From the NCBI GenBank assembly GCA_017794945.1, contig CP051239.1, forward strand, positions 558,001 through 622,000: a stretch of 64,000 nucleotides of DNA. Direction: 5' to 3'. Position 1 is the stretch's first letter; each line of letters begins with the position of its first letter. Of the stretch, positions 15,990-25,559 are shown in pieces. The position numbers were made by a program, and so were the translations under genes. The notes below the pieces were generated by a model that worked only from the letters and a program-made list of their open reading frames with translations, did not search any database and was not told the origin of the DNA. The stretch is from Alcanivorax sp. (GTDB taxonomy: Bacteria > Pseudomonadota > Gammaproteobacteria > Pseudomonadales > Alcanivoracaceae).

Positions 15990-18900
15990 GCATATCCCCT
16001 GAAGGATCCAGTATTATATAAAGAAAAGTACCTACCATTAAAGTTAATAAGAAGCGCCGTTATGATGGCGGCAAAGATCAAGCCCGCGATCGCAGCAGCA
16101 ACAGGTCCCCCAATAACACTAAACGCAGCCGCCGTCACAATGGATGTTGACGCATACGCAAACATCGCGGTTGAAATTCGGCCAATTTTGCTAGAGATGC
16201 TTAACGAATCATCTCCAAGCGCGCTCAGAGTATCGATTAAAAGGGATACCACTCCGAGTATAGCAACGTATCTTGCTTGTCTGGCCAAAGCCCTTAGCCT
16301 TTCCGAGAAAACCGGCTGGCCAGCTTTCCCACTCATAGTAATCCCACCTAAGAAACCCAGCAGAGCAGCTACGATCACAGATAGGAATCCACCGTTTTCA
16401 CCGCCGGCGATAAGGTAGCCGCCGGCGCCGGTTTTGGGGTCGATGACCATGTAGCCGGCGGAGGGGCGGCCGTGGAAGTTGATGGTGTCTTCGTGGGCGG
16501 TGACTTCCTTGCCGGTGCGGACGGCGTTGCGGATGTCGGCTTCCACGGAGCTGCTCAGGTTGAGGGCGGCCATGGCCTGGCTGAGGTTGCTCTGGGTGAT
16601 GGTCCAGATTTTTTGGCCTTCCGCCGCGGCGAGTTGCAGGGCTTTTACGGCGCTGATGCCGTCGGCGGGGTTGTCGTCGGTGCTGTACATCTCTTCAGGC
16701 ACCAGATGTTCCATGGCGGACATGCGCGCGCCTTGGGCGCGGTTCAGGGCGACCCAGCGTTCCCGGTTGTTGTCCTTGTCCACGCGGAGGCTGCTCATGT
16801 GGTCCACGTCCATGGTGAGGCCGCTGGCTTTGACGTCGCGGGGCAGGCCGAACCAGTATTGCGGTTGCAGGCTGGTTTTGAACAGGCCGTAGCTGGGCGC
16901 TCTGTAGCCGACGCTATTGGCTTGCTGCTCGCCGATCCGGTCCTGCATGTCGTTGAGGGCGAAGTAGCCGAGGATGGTGCTGTAAAGCATGTCGCCGACC
17001 AGTTGCCGCTTGGTCAGGCCGGAGTAGTCTTCGGCGTCCAGTTTGGCCTGGGTGGTTTCCAGATCGTTTTCCAGGTTCTCCGCCGCCCGAGCGCTGATGC
17101 CTTGCAGGTCCAGCGCCAGGGCGCGGTATTCGCCGGCGACGGGGTTGTTCTCCGAGGTGTCCCAGCCCCGGCCGGGTTGCCAGTAGCCCATTTCCGATAT
17201 CAAACCCGAGCCCATGGTGACTTCAAGGTCGGGGTTGGCGACGATGTCTTCGTCGACGGCTAACTCGGCTTTCAGGTTGATCAGGTAGCCGGGCAGTGTG
17301 TCCGGTACGTCGCCGGGGTCGAACTCGCCGTTTTCATCGGCTTCGGGCAGGTAGCCGGCCAGGGTGTCTTCGTCCTCCTGGGTGGCGGGGGCGAAGGACA
17401 AGGCGAGCTTCTTGCCGACCAGCGCCACGGTGGGCTCTTCAATGGTGAGCAGTTCGGTGCCCTTGTAGCCGTTGGCGTCGGTGTGCAGCTGATATTTGAA
17501 CTTCCAGCGTAGTGAATCCGACAGCGCCGCCGTGGTGAGTTGGCGGGTAACCAGTCGGTACGGCAGGGAGGGCGCCAGTTGTTCGTGGATCACCTCTTTG
17601 ATGCCCTTGGTGCCCAGCACTTCGCCGACGGTGGCGTCCGGGGCCTGGCTGTCGATGTAGGCTTCCAGTTCCGCGCGGTAGTCTTCCAGGCTCTCTTCGA
17701 TAGCGCCACCGGGTACGCCCTGGACCCAGCCTTCTTCTTCGTTGATGGTGCTTTGTTGTTCGATGGTGTCAGCCAGCGCCTGGGCGTCAAACGGCACGGC
17801 CTCGCCCAATTCCATGCCTTCACCGAAATCGTATTGCTTGAAGCTGGCGTCCATGGGAATCCAGGTGTCGCCCTGGCGGTGATCCGCGCCGCGGCTTGGG
17901 TGGAAGTCGACCCAGGCTTCCACCCAGACGTGCTCCAACCGGAAGCTGTCGACGCGGCCGCCACGGGTCATGGCGACGTTTGGAATACCGCCCTGGCCGA
18001 GCAGATTGCCTGCCGCGCCGGGGGCACGGACGCCACCCACCCAGTTCATTACCTGGTCCGCCGGCATTTCCACGGTGCCCATGGCATAGCGTGCCGGGAT
18101 ATCGGATGCCCGCAGCAGCGCGATCAGCAGGCTGGCGGTGTCGAAAGCGTTACCGCGCCGGTTTTCCAGGGTGTATTCGGCGCCCTGGATGGAACCGTAA
18201 CTGGGGATGAATTCAATGTTATTGCGTACCCATTGGTAGATCGCCACGGGGTCGTGGTCCAGTTCCTCCGCCAGGGTTTCAATGGCCGGCGTCATGGCGG
18301 CGTCCAGAGTGCCCGCCAGATGCTCCTCACCGGGTGCCGCCGCGCTTTCCAGCAGGAGGCCGTCCATGGATGCCGACGAACTGGCGACCTGTGTCCCCAT
18401 ATCGAAAAGAGGAAGCCCGGTACTGCGGCTTAACTCGGCGGCGCTGTTCGCGGGGGCGCGGGTCCGGTCCGGGTCCGGGGTTCGCCAGGGGAGCTTGTCC
18501 GGGTCGAAGGGATCTCGGGGCTTTTCCATCCGGAACGGCTCGAGGAAGCCGACCAGCTCGGCGGTGGCGTCGCTTTGCGCGGCCAGTGACGCCGAGCCGG
18601 TTACCGCCTGCAGCTGCTCCTGTAAATGCTGATAACGCTGGCGATAGTCCGCCACCGCGCGCTCATGCCGACCCCGAACTCGAGCACTGGCGTTGTTCTG
18701 CTCAAGCCGCGCCTCGGCTTCCTCGAAGCCCGCCAACGCCTGCTGGTGCATCTCCTTCGCTTTTTCCTGCAGCCAGGCAAGTCGGTCCGTGGCCAGGGCC
18801 TCATCACCCAGCCCCAGCGCCCGCGCGGCGCGGGCCATGATTCCGGCGTCCTCCCCGAGACGCTCGTTGATCGTCTGTTGCTGCTCGCGCGCCTGATCGC

Positions 18901-19135
18901 GGATGCCGCGCAGTACCTGCTCGAAGGTCTGATGCCGGGCCTCCCAGCGGGCCTGTTCCTGCTGCTCCTTGTGGCGCTCGGCTTCAATCGCCAGTGCCCA
19001 GGAAGGCCAGATAACCGCGTTAAGCAGCAAAAGCGTGGTAGCCAAAGCCACGGTGCGACACAGCGCACCGGCGCGACGGATCTGTTCCATGATGGTCTCC
19101 CCCAGAGAAGGTCCTTTTCCGTATGTTGGTTTCAT
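15986..19135 (-). CDS. Secreted transglutaminase-like protein with exchangeable hydrophobic C-terminal tip (candidate polymorphic toxin)
   Basis: The 1049-residue product has a signal peptide (hydrophobic LATTLLLLNAVIWPSWALA), then a charged coiled-coil region (about 50-200). A transglutaminase-like domain follows (about 280-430), with RRGNAFDTASLLIALLRAS, EHVWVEAWVDF (His about 402) and WIPMDASFKQY (Asp about 427). The usual catalytic cysteine is absent: GNAFD stands where G-x-C-x-D is expected. A conserved body leads to INFHGRPSAGYMVIDPKTG and AGGYLIAGGENGG (about 900-915). The last 135 residues are hydrophobic, glycine- and alanine-rich, in AT-richer DNA. A second start at 19090 has a better ribosome site (GGGGGAG) and gives a standard signal peptide; ATG 19135 overlaps the upstream stop. 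I infer a membrane-active toxin tip. Confidence 0.85.
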   Translation of the reverse strand: MKPTYGKGPSLGETIMEQIRRAGALCRTVALATTLLLLNAVIWPSWALAIEAERHKEQQEQARWEARHQTFEQVLRGIRDQAREQQQTINERLGEDAGIMARAARALGLGDEALATDRLAWLQEKAKEMHQQALAGFEEAEARLEQNNASARVRGRHERAVADYRQRYQHLQEQLQAVTGSASLAAQSDATAELVGFLEPFRMEKPRDPFDPDKLPWRTPDPDRTRAPANSAAELSRSTGLPLFDMGTQVASSSASMDGLLLESAAAPGEEHLAGTLDAAMTPAIETLAEELDHDPVAIYQWVRNNIEFIPSYGSIQGAEYTLENRRGNAFDTASLLIALLRASDIPARYAMGTVEMPADQVMNWVGGVRAPGAAGNLLGQGGIPNVAMTRGGRVDSFRLEHVWVEAWVDFHPSRGADHRQGDTWIPMDASFKQYDFGEGMELGEAVPFDAQALADTIEQQSTINEEEGWVQGVPGGAIEESLEDYRAELEAYIDSQAPDATVGEVLGTKGIKEVIHEQLAPSLPYRLVTRQLTTAALSDSLRWKFKYQLHTDANGYKGTELLTIEEPTVALVGKKLALSFAPATQEDEDTLAGYLPEADENGEFDPGDVPDTLPGYLINLKAELAVDEDIVANPDLEVTMGSGLISEMGYWQPGRGWDTSENNPVAGEYRALALDLQGISARAAENLENDLETTQAKLDAEDYSGLTKRQLVGDMLYSTILGYFALNDMQDRIGEQQANSVGYRAPSYGLFKTSLQPQYWFGLPRDVKASGLTMDVDHMSSLRVDKDNNRERWVALNRAQGARMSAMEHLVPEEMYSTDDNPADGISAVKALQLAAAEGQKIWTITQSNLSQAMAALNLSSSVEADIRNAVRTGKEVTAHEDTINFHGRPSAGYMVIDPKTGAGGYLIAGGENGGFLSVIVAALLGFLGGITMSGKAGQPVFSERLRALARQARYVAILGVVSLLIDTLSALGDDSLSISSKIGRISTAMFAYASTSIVTAAAFSVIGGPVAAAIAGLIFAAIITALLINFNGRYFSLYNTGSFRGYA

Positions 19136-22100
19136 GGGCGAATCCCCCGAATCGCCCGGTCGAGCTCGAGCCGCAACGCACTGGCATCCGCATGGTGAGA
19201 CGCCGCCAGCGATGAGGTCGCTTTCAGCGCGAAGCGCAGGGCCTTTTCATCCTTGCCGTGGCGCAACGCGTGTGTAGCGGCGCCAAGGTCCAGCCATGCT
19301 CCCTTCAAAGCGATATCCCATGGCGTCTGCCAATAAGCGGTGCCGACTTTTTGATGAAGCTGCTCGATATCCTCGGCGCCGTTATCCAACGCCAGGTTCA
19401 ACTGCCTGCCCTCCGCCACTTGGTTGCCGTTCCGGTCTTCGCCTTCGAACACGGCCTCGATGCGCACTCGCTCATCGTTCGTGTCCGAACCGATCCAGGC
19501 TTTCAGAACCCGTGTTTCGCCGGCCGCCAGGTCGAAGTGCCATTGGTGCCCGCTATCGATGGCGGGCACGGCATCCAGTAACTCGCCGCCATTGTCCCAG
19601 GTGAGGCCGACGGTCATGGCCAGGTCCGCGCCGGTGTTCTCCACGGTCAGCCGAACCGGCACCGGCTCTCCGGCAACGGGGCTTTGCATCGACGGCGCGG
19701 TGTGGTCCAGAGCCCGCTCCATCAATGTGGCCATGGCGCCCGGTTGATCACCGGCGGGATCCGCCGCGGTCATTTCCGCGAGCCAGTCGAAGGCCAGGAA
19801 CACCGTGCGCCCTTCGCCGTATTCATGGAGGGTGACCGCCGGTGTGTTGGCGTCCTGAGGGGGCCAACCGTGGTGGTGACCGCCATGACGCCCAGCGTGA
19901 TGCGATGACGACTTGAAGTAGCCGGCGAGTTCCGCGCCGTGCAGACGGGTGGCCGGTACCTGGCGTTGCAACAGGAGTGGCAATTCACCGGCCTGGGTCA
20001 GAGCGCTATCCAGCAAGGTGACGGTATGAGGGCGATGCGGCTTATGGCCCGGCCCGTGACCGGTCCGCAGGCCCAGCGCGCTGGTCAGAAGCAGCGGGTG
20101 CGGGCGGTCGCCGGAAGCGAGGACCACGCCTTCGCCCCGGTTTGCCGCTTCGCGCAGGTACTTGGCGTCCCAGTGATTGAGCGGCACACGATCCGCGAGC
20201 AGCAAGTATTGATGGTGCTGTCCGGCATAAAGCTGACGCCGGAACGCTTTGGAGGAATCCACCAGCGTATGCGCCCGCGCCTCAAGGAAGGTATCCAGAC
20301 GGGCGCGCTGCTCGGCGATCGCCGGTTGCTCCAGCTTATTGTCGCGCTGATCGTTCCTGGCGCGTTCCTCCAGAGAGACGTCCACCACCTGGAAATCGCC
20401 CAGGTTATCGCCAAGCTCCGGTGGTTTGCCGCAATGAAACTTCCGCTTTCCGGTGGTCAGAGTGTTCCGGAACCAGAGGAAGCGCGGGTAATCCACCATC
20501 ACCTCAAGGCTGTGCTTGCTCTCGAAGCGTTCCACCAGGTCCTCACCCTCGATTCGGACCTCAACGCCCTCGGCATCGAGATCGCTGATCGTCAGATCGA
20601 GGCGGCGCTCGCCGTCGTTATCCACCTCGCCGTCGAAGAAGCGCGGGGTGGCGGTTTCCAGGTCCCGAATCAGGAAAGGACTTTCCAGCGCCTTGGCGTT
20701 AATCGTATCCAGCGGCTGGACCGGCTGTTCGAAATCCGCTTTCAGAGTGATACCGGTGACGGCTTCACAGGTGGAACGGACCGGGTCCGCCAGCACCAGC
20801 AGTCGTGGTGCATCGGAGGCGTATAAACCGGTCTCGATCGACAGCGGCTTCTCCTTAATCTGGAACAACGCCTGGTCCAGTTCCCGGACCTCTCCGTCCA
20901 GATTTACGCTCAATGCACAGGCATGCCGGGTCAGGGGTCGTCCCGCGGTACTGAACGAGTCCGTAAACGTAAGAGGCTCATCGCCACTCAGGGTGACCGA
21001 GGCGCTTTCAGTAGCCAGGGCTTCGCGATTGTCCACATCAAGTCGGGTGCGCGTCACCGTCACGGTGCGGGGCTGGGCGCCTTCGGATAACGAGACACGG
21101 TAGCGGCAGGTCTGGCTGTCGCCCTGATACACCCACTCTTGCGCCAGGGTGACTTCGCCGGATACGGCAGCCAACGGGTCCCTGACCACATCAAACGTCG
21201 CCTGATCCCGCGCCAGCGTTTCCCCGTCGGCGTTTAGCAGAGTCCCGACTACACTGTGGATGCCGGGTTGCGTGTTATCCAGCGACACCGTGTCGCTGAA
21301 CGGCAGCACCTGCGCCACGGCCAGACTACTTACCGGTCGCTCATCGTTGAGAAGCACGGCACCGTCGGGGCCACTGACCACTAGCCGATAGCGGGCATTC
21401 TGGATCAGGGTGCTGGCGCTGGTATTTTCGAGCAGACTCTCCAGAGCTGCGGTCTCGTCCAGCCGGTAGGACGCCCGCTCGGCCCCCACGCGCACATCAG
21501 CCACCGGCACGGGCGAGTCACCGCCCTCCCGGATCACCAGGTCCGCGCTGTCGGTATCAAGCATGCGGCCATCGGCCGCGTAAAGAACAGCCACCGCGCG
21601 GTAAGGGCCGGCCACGGTAACGCCGGTGTTCCATTGATCGACCACTCGTTGCGCCTCGCCGGCGGCGAGCTCGGAGACCCCTTGTTCCGGGAAGCCGATA
21701 ACGCGGACGCCGTCGCTGTCCTCGATATGCAAGGCCACCTGGTAGCCCGCCGGCAGAGCTCCGCTGTTGGTGATCAAAGCGTCCAGTTCCAACTGCTCGC
21801 CCGGCGCCAGGGTGTGGCTCGACAACATAAGCGAGACCTCGCCGAGGCGCGCGGACACGGTCTCGGAGGCGGTATTGTTACCCGTGTTGCACTCGGAGAC
21901 CTCCCCGCTGATTTGCGCCCGGACCTGTACCTCGTCATCGGACAGCAGGGTCGCGTCAACGTCCTCCAACACCACCGTCTGACGGGTACCGGATTGCAGG
22001 CCGCCGGTGACCTCAACGTCACCGATCACCTGCCCTGCCGATGGATCGCCGTTGTAGAACGTCAACGTGACCGTTTCGGAGATATCCGCCGAGCCAGCGT

Positions 22101-25100
22101 TGCCCAGCACGGCACTGAGGCTGACGGTCTGCCCGTTACCGTTGTCTAGGAGGGTCAGCGCGCCCACCGTAAGGTCGGCGATGCGCGTCTCTCTGGAAAT
22201 CTTGCCGGCGATGCCTTCCATGTACTCTTCATAGCCATCCACCGTGAGAACGAAACCACGCTCGCCGCCGGAGGGCTGCGGGAAGACAATAGTGTTCAGC
22301 AGATTTTCGTTCGCACCAGACCCGACGCCGATCGCGTTTAGCACACTAATACCAGCCTGGCGGGCACGCTCGGAGGCAGCCACCGCACGGGACTGGTTGG
22401 ATTGCCCGTCCGTGGAGACATCAATCACACGCAATGGGGCCGCCGGACTCGCGTTGATAATCAGATCCGAAGCACGATCGATACAACTGTGGATGCTGGT
22501 CCCGCCGCCGCGCTTGTTGATCGCGCGGATCGCATCGCCCACTTCAGCGACGTTGTCTTCTTCAACAATAATCGGATCCAATTCCACGTAGGCGCCGCTG
22601 GCGAACTGCGTCACCGACACCCGCACACTGCCATCCCGGGGCACAATATCGGCGTCTTCGATGGCCCGCGCGGTACCCTCGAGCTGCAGCTGGAACTCCG
22701 AACGGCTGACACTGCCGGAGGAATCCATACAAAGCCCCAGGTCCAGATAGGGCTTCTGATTGTTCACGCACTCGCCGGCGGTGCTTTCCAGATTATTGCT
22801 TTCGGAAAGTTCGGTGATCGATTGCTCTGAATCCAGCATCACCGAAATCGGGGCATCCCGGAACGGCAGATCCCCCTGGATGGCCAGTTCCAGGTCCAGG
22901 GTGGTGTCCACTTCCACAGCTTCGGCAACAACCAGGCTGCCCAGTACGGGCTCGTTATCGACACTCCAGACGCCGTCGCCATCCAGATCACTGAACGCGA
23001 TCACTTCGAACGGTTGGGTAAGATCGCTGTTACCCCGGTTAATCAGCGTGACGCCCAGCGCACCGCCGGCTGCGAAGGTAGCTTGATTCGAGGTCAGCCC
23101 GGCGGTATCCAGGCCTTGTACGGCAAGATCGGGAAGCAGCGCGTCCACGCCAGGATGGCGCATACGGATTTCACCCAGATCAAGCGTGCCGCCGGTGGTC
23201 ATCACCAGCGGAAACGCTTTGTCTTGATAGTCGTTCAGGGAGAAGCGGATTTCATAGTCGGCAAGCAACAGCCCCGGCACCTCGAAAGCACCGTCCTCGC
23301 CGGTCAGCGCCTCACCGTTCACGGTAGAGGTGCCCGGCGGCCCGACCTGGACCAAAACGCCCTGCAGCGGCTCGCCGGTACGCACATCCACGACGCGGCC
23401 GGTCACGCTGTTCACCGCTTCGTCCAGCGGCGTGATGGCCACTTCACCCAGATCGTTGATGAAGCCGGCGTCCACCACACCGGAGCCGGTCAATGGCAGA
23501 TAGCCGTCCATGCTGACCTCCAGGGTCACGTCGCCCGCCGCGAGCCCGGTGACCTGAAAGCCACCATCCTGATCGGTCAGACTGTCTTCCTGATAGCCCT
23601 CGCCTTCCACCAGCACCCGAGCGCCTTCGATACCGCGCCCGGTGATCGCATCCACCACCGTGCCGGTAAAGCCGCCGGGCTGTTCACCGCCGGAGGCGCC
23701 TTCCTCGACAAGATGCGGGGAAAAGGTGATGTCAGCGCCCGGTGACGCCTGCGCCACGCCGGAGGCCGGCTCGAAGCCACCGGCGATGACGGTCACGGTC
23801 AGCTCGCCGTCGTTCAGTTCGTCCAGTTGGTAGAAACCATCGGCGCCGGTGGTGACGCTTTTGCTTTCGCTGCCGACTTGCGCCGTGACCATCGCCCCCG
23901 CGATCGGCTCATTGCCGTCCCGGGTCGTCACCGTACCGGACAGGGTCACATCGCCGTCCGGCTCCGGTTCCAGCGCCGGCGAAAACACCAGCGTCTGGCC
24001 GGCCACCACTTCGGCCTGGCCCTGGGCTTGCCCGTAGCCGGGCGCCGACGCGGACACCGAGACGCTGCCGGCGCCGACGCCATCAAGCAAGTAGCGGCCG
24101 TCTGGTCCCGTGGTCACGGAGGTGCCACCGGCGAGTGCAACGGTGGCACCGGCAAGCGGTGCTCCGCTGCGGCGGTCCGTCACCTGCCCGCGTATTAAAC
24201 CGGTGGTCACCGGCTCGCCGGTGTCGGGATCGGTGGCGCGAACATCCAGGCGAATCTCTCCGAGATTCCGCTTGTCCCCGGTTTCCAGCACGGTGTTCAG
24301 AATCAGCGTACGGTAGCCGGAGCGTGCAATTTCGATCCGGTAATGGCCGCGCTGCAGATCGGAGAAACGAAAGTCGCCCGCATCGTCACTGCGGGTTTGC
24401 ACATCGCCGGGGCCTTGTAAGGTAATCAGCGCTTCGGGGAGCGGCTGACCACTGTCGGCATCCACCGTGGTGCCTCTGAGCACCGTGAGATCCGGCGGCG
24501 ATTGCTTCGCCAAAGCCAGAACACGCAAAGCCAGCGCCGTGGTGTAGGTATCGCCCTCGAAGTCGCCGGCCGGGTTCTGCCGGCTTCCCAGTTCCGCCAG
24601 CCAGGCGTCGTAGGGGGAACGGTCCACCGCTTCGTTCAGCAACGGAATCAATGCCAGGGCCAGTGTTTCGGTGTTATTGCGGGGGCTGGCTTCACCGTCT
24701 TCGGCGAGACGGCCACGCAAAAAACCGCGCGCGTCGGCCAGCGCGTCGGCGAGATCAAAGTTGCGCCGGAATTCCCATAGCGATTGCATCACCAGGGCGC
24801 TGGTTTGTACCTGTGAGCTTTCGCCATCCAGCCCCCAGCCGCCGTCCTCATTCTGGCTATCAAGCAGGAAACCGATGGCCTGCGCCGCCGGTTCACCAGT
24901 GATGTTGTACTGGCGCAGCGCGGCGAGAGCGAATGCCGTGCTAAGCGGATCGGGCTGGTAGCCCGGGAAGGCACCGAAGCCGGAAAGTTCCCCCTTGCGC
25001 CGCAGCAAGCGATCACGAAGCTCGCCATCACCGACGCCCGACGCCAACCCCATGAACAAGCGCCGCGACAGATTCTCCGTGCTGGCATCCGCTGCGGCGG

Positions 25101-25374
25101 TTTGTAGATAGGCCGGCAGTCCATCGATGACCGGCCCACCGGACCACTCGGCCGCGCGCCATAGCTCAATGGTTTCCGAGGTGGCCTGAAAACCGGTGGC
25201 CAGGCTGGTGTCCCCGGTCATGCCGCCATTGCCAGCGACCTGATCGGCCAACCAAGCGCGGCCTTGTGACAGATCAGCGTACACCGGTGATGACATCGCA
25301 GCCGCCATCAGAACGGCGGAAAGAAAAAACACAACACGAAACCGGAAGCCCGGTCCGGCAAAAGGCGTCTCCAT
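19132..25374 (-). CDS. Large secreted multidomain protein: terpene-cyclase-type barrel, CarboxypepD_reg-like repeats, CARDB, VWA
   Basis: The 2080-residue product has a signal peptide (VVFFLSAVLMAAAMSSPVYA). An alpha-alpha barrel with a squalene-cyclase-type repeat, LLDSQNEDGGWGLDG, spans about 40-290. Five carboxypeptidase-regulatory-like beta repeats follow (about 295-730; examples RGQVTDRRSGAPLAGATVAL and TGRVVDVRTGEPLQGVLV). A CARDB-like domain comes next (about 745-865), then a von Willebrand A domain with an intact MIDAS motif DSSGS at about 884-888. Further CARDB-like beta domains and a histidine-rich stretch near 1830 lead to a helical C-terminus. I see no C-terminal anchor, so it is secreted or held by a partner. 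It is translationally coupled (ATGA) to the 1049-residue gene, which suggests a joint surface or delivery role. Function unproven. Confidence 0.85.
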   Translation of the reverse strand: METPFAGPGFRFRVVFFLSAVLMAAAMSSPVYADLSQGRAWLADQVAGNGGMTGDTSLATGFQATSETIELWRAAEWSGGPVIDGLPAYLQTAAADASTENLSRRLFMGLASGVGDGELRDRLLRRKGELSGFGAFPGYQPDPLSTAFALAALRQYNITGEPAAQAIGFLLDSQNEDGGWGLDGESSQVQTSALVMQSLWEFRRNFDLADALADARGFLRGRLAEDGEASPRNNTETLALALIPLLNEAVDRSPYDAWLAELGSRQNPAGDFEGDTYTTALALRVLALAKQSPPDLTVLRGTTVDADSGQPLPEALITLQGPGDVQTRSDDAGDFRFSDLQRGHYRIEIARSGYRTLILNTVLETGDKRNLGEIRLDVRATDPDTGEPVTTGLIRGQVTDRRSGAPLAGATVALAGGTSVTTGPDGRYLLDGVGAGSVSVSASAPGYGQAQGQAEVVAGQTLVFSPALEPEPDGDVTLSGTVTTRDGNEPIAGAMVTAQVGSESKSVTTGADGFYQLDELNDGELTVTVIAGGFEPASGVAQASPGADITFSPHLVEEGASGGEQPGGFTGTVVDAITGRGIEGARVLVEGEGYQEDSLTDQDGGFQVTGLAAGDVTLEVSMDGYLPLTGSGVVDAGFINDLGEVAITPLDEAVNSVTGRVVDVRTGEPLQGVLVQVGPPGTSTVNGEALTGEDGAFEVPGLLLADYEIRFSLNDYQDKAFPLVMTTGGTLDLGEIRMRHPGVDALLPDLAVQGLDTAGLTSNQATFAAGGALGVTLINRGNSDLTQPFEVIAFSDLDGDGVWSVDNEPVLGSLVVAEAVEVDTTLDLELAIQGDLPFRDAPISVMLDSEQSITELSESNNLESTAGECVNNQKPYLDLGLCMDSSGSVSRSEFQLQLEGTARAIEDADIVPRDGSVRVSVTQFASGAYVELDPIIVEEDNVAEVGDAIRAINKRGGGTSIHSCIDRASDLIINASPAAPLRVIDVSTDGQSNQSRAVAASERARQAGISVLNAIGVGSGANENLLNTIVFPQPSGGERGFVLTVDGYEEYMEGIAGKISRETRIADLTVGALTLLDNGNGQTVSLSAVLGNAGSADISETVTLTFYNGDPSAGQVIGDVEVTGGLQSGTRQTVVLEDVDATLLSDDEVQVRAQISGEVSECNTGNNTASETVSARLGEVSLMLSSHTLAPGEQLELDALITNSGALPAGYQVALHIEDSDGVRVIGFPEQGVSELAAGEAQRVVDQWNTGVTVAGPYRAVAVLYAADGRMLDTDSADLVIREGGDSPVPVADVRVGAERASYRLDETAALESLLENTSASTLIQNARYRLVVSGPDGAVLLNDERPVSSLAVAQVLPFSDTVSLDNTQPGIHSVVGTLLNADGETLARDQATFDVVRDPLAAVSGEVTLAQEWVYQGDSQTCRYRVSLSEGAQPRTVTVTRTRLDVDNREALATESASVTLSGDEPLTFTDSFSTAGRPLTRHACALSVNLDGEVRELDQALFQIKEKPLSIETGLYASDAPRLLVLADPVRSTCEAVTGITLKADFEQPVQPLDTINAKALESPFLIRDLETATPRFFDGEVDNDGERRLDLTISDLDAEGVEVRIEGEDLVERFESKHSLEVMVDYPRFLWFRNTLTTGKRKFHCGKPPELGDNLGDFQVVDVSLEERARNDQRDNKLEQPAIAEQRARLDTFLEARAHTLVDSSKAFRRQLYAGQHHQYLLLADRVPLNHWDAKYLREAANRGEGVVLASGDRPHPLLLTSALGLRTGHGPGHKPHRPHTVTLLDSALTQAGELPLLLQRQVPATRLHGAELAGYFKSSSHHAGRHGGHHHGWPPQDANTPAVTLHEYGEGRTVFLAFDWLAEMTAADPAGDQPGAMATLMERALDHTAPSMQSPVAGEPVPVRLTVENTGADLAMTVGLTWDNGGELLDAVPAIDSGHQWHFDLAAGETRVLKAWIGSDTNDERVRIEAVFEGEDRNGNQVAEGRQLNLALDNGAEDIEQLHQKVGTAYWQTPWDIALKGAWLDLGAATHALRHGKDEKALRFALKATSSLAASHHADASALRLELDRAIRGIRP

Positions 25375-25559
25375 GCCCTACCCCCAAATTGCTGTCCTTG
25401 CGCTATTGATCCCCCACGGACCGAGAGCGGCAAACCTGGAGCCGCCAAAGCTAGCAAAGCAAAACAACAATATGCATAAGAGATCGCTTACAGGAACTGT
25501 AAGAAATCAGCCTATCAGCAAAAAAGTGTGAACCAAGTCTCAGAATACCAGGCCGCGGC
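25375..25559 (-). promoter_or_regulatory. Promoter region of the secreted-protein operon
   Basis: A 185-bp spacer between the helicase stop and the 2080-residue gene is AT-rich, with a GGGGGTAGGG ribosome site before ATG 25374. An inverted pair CTTACAG / CTGTAAG lies at about 25488-25503. No T-tract terminator is visible. A promoter must lie here if the operon is independent of the helicase gene. Confidence 0.4.

Noticed and set aside
13100..16000. Integron or gene-cassette array
   Set aside because: AT-rich cargo suggested it, but I see no integrase and no attC-like palindromes between genes. The body-tip repeats explain the layout better.
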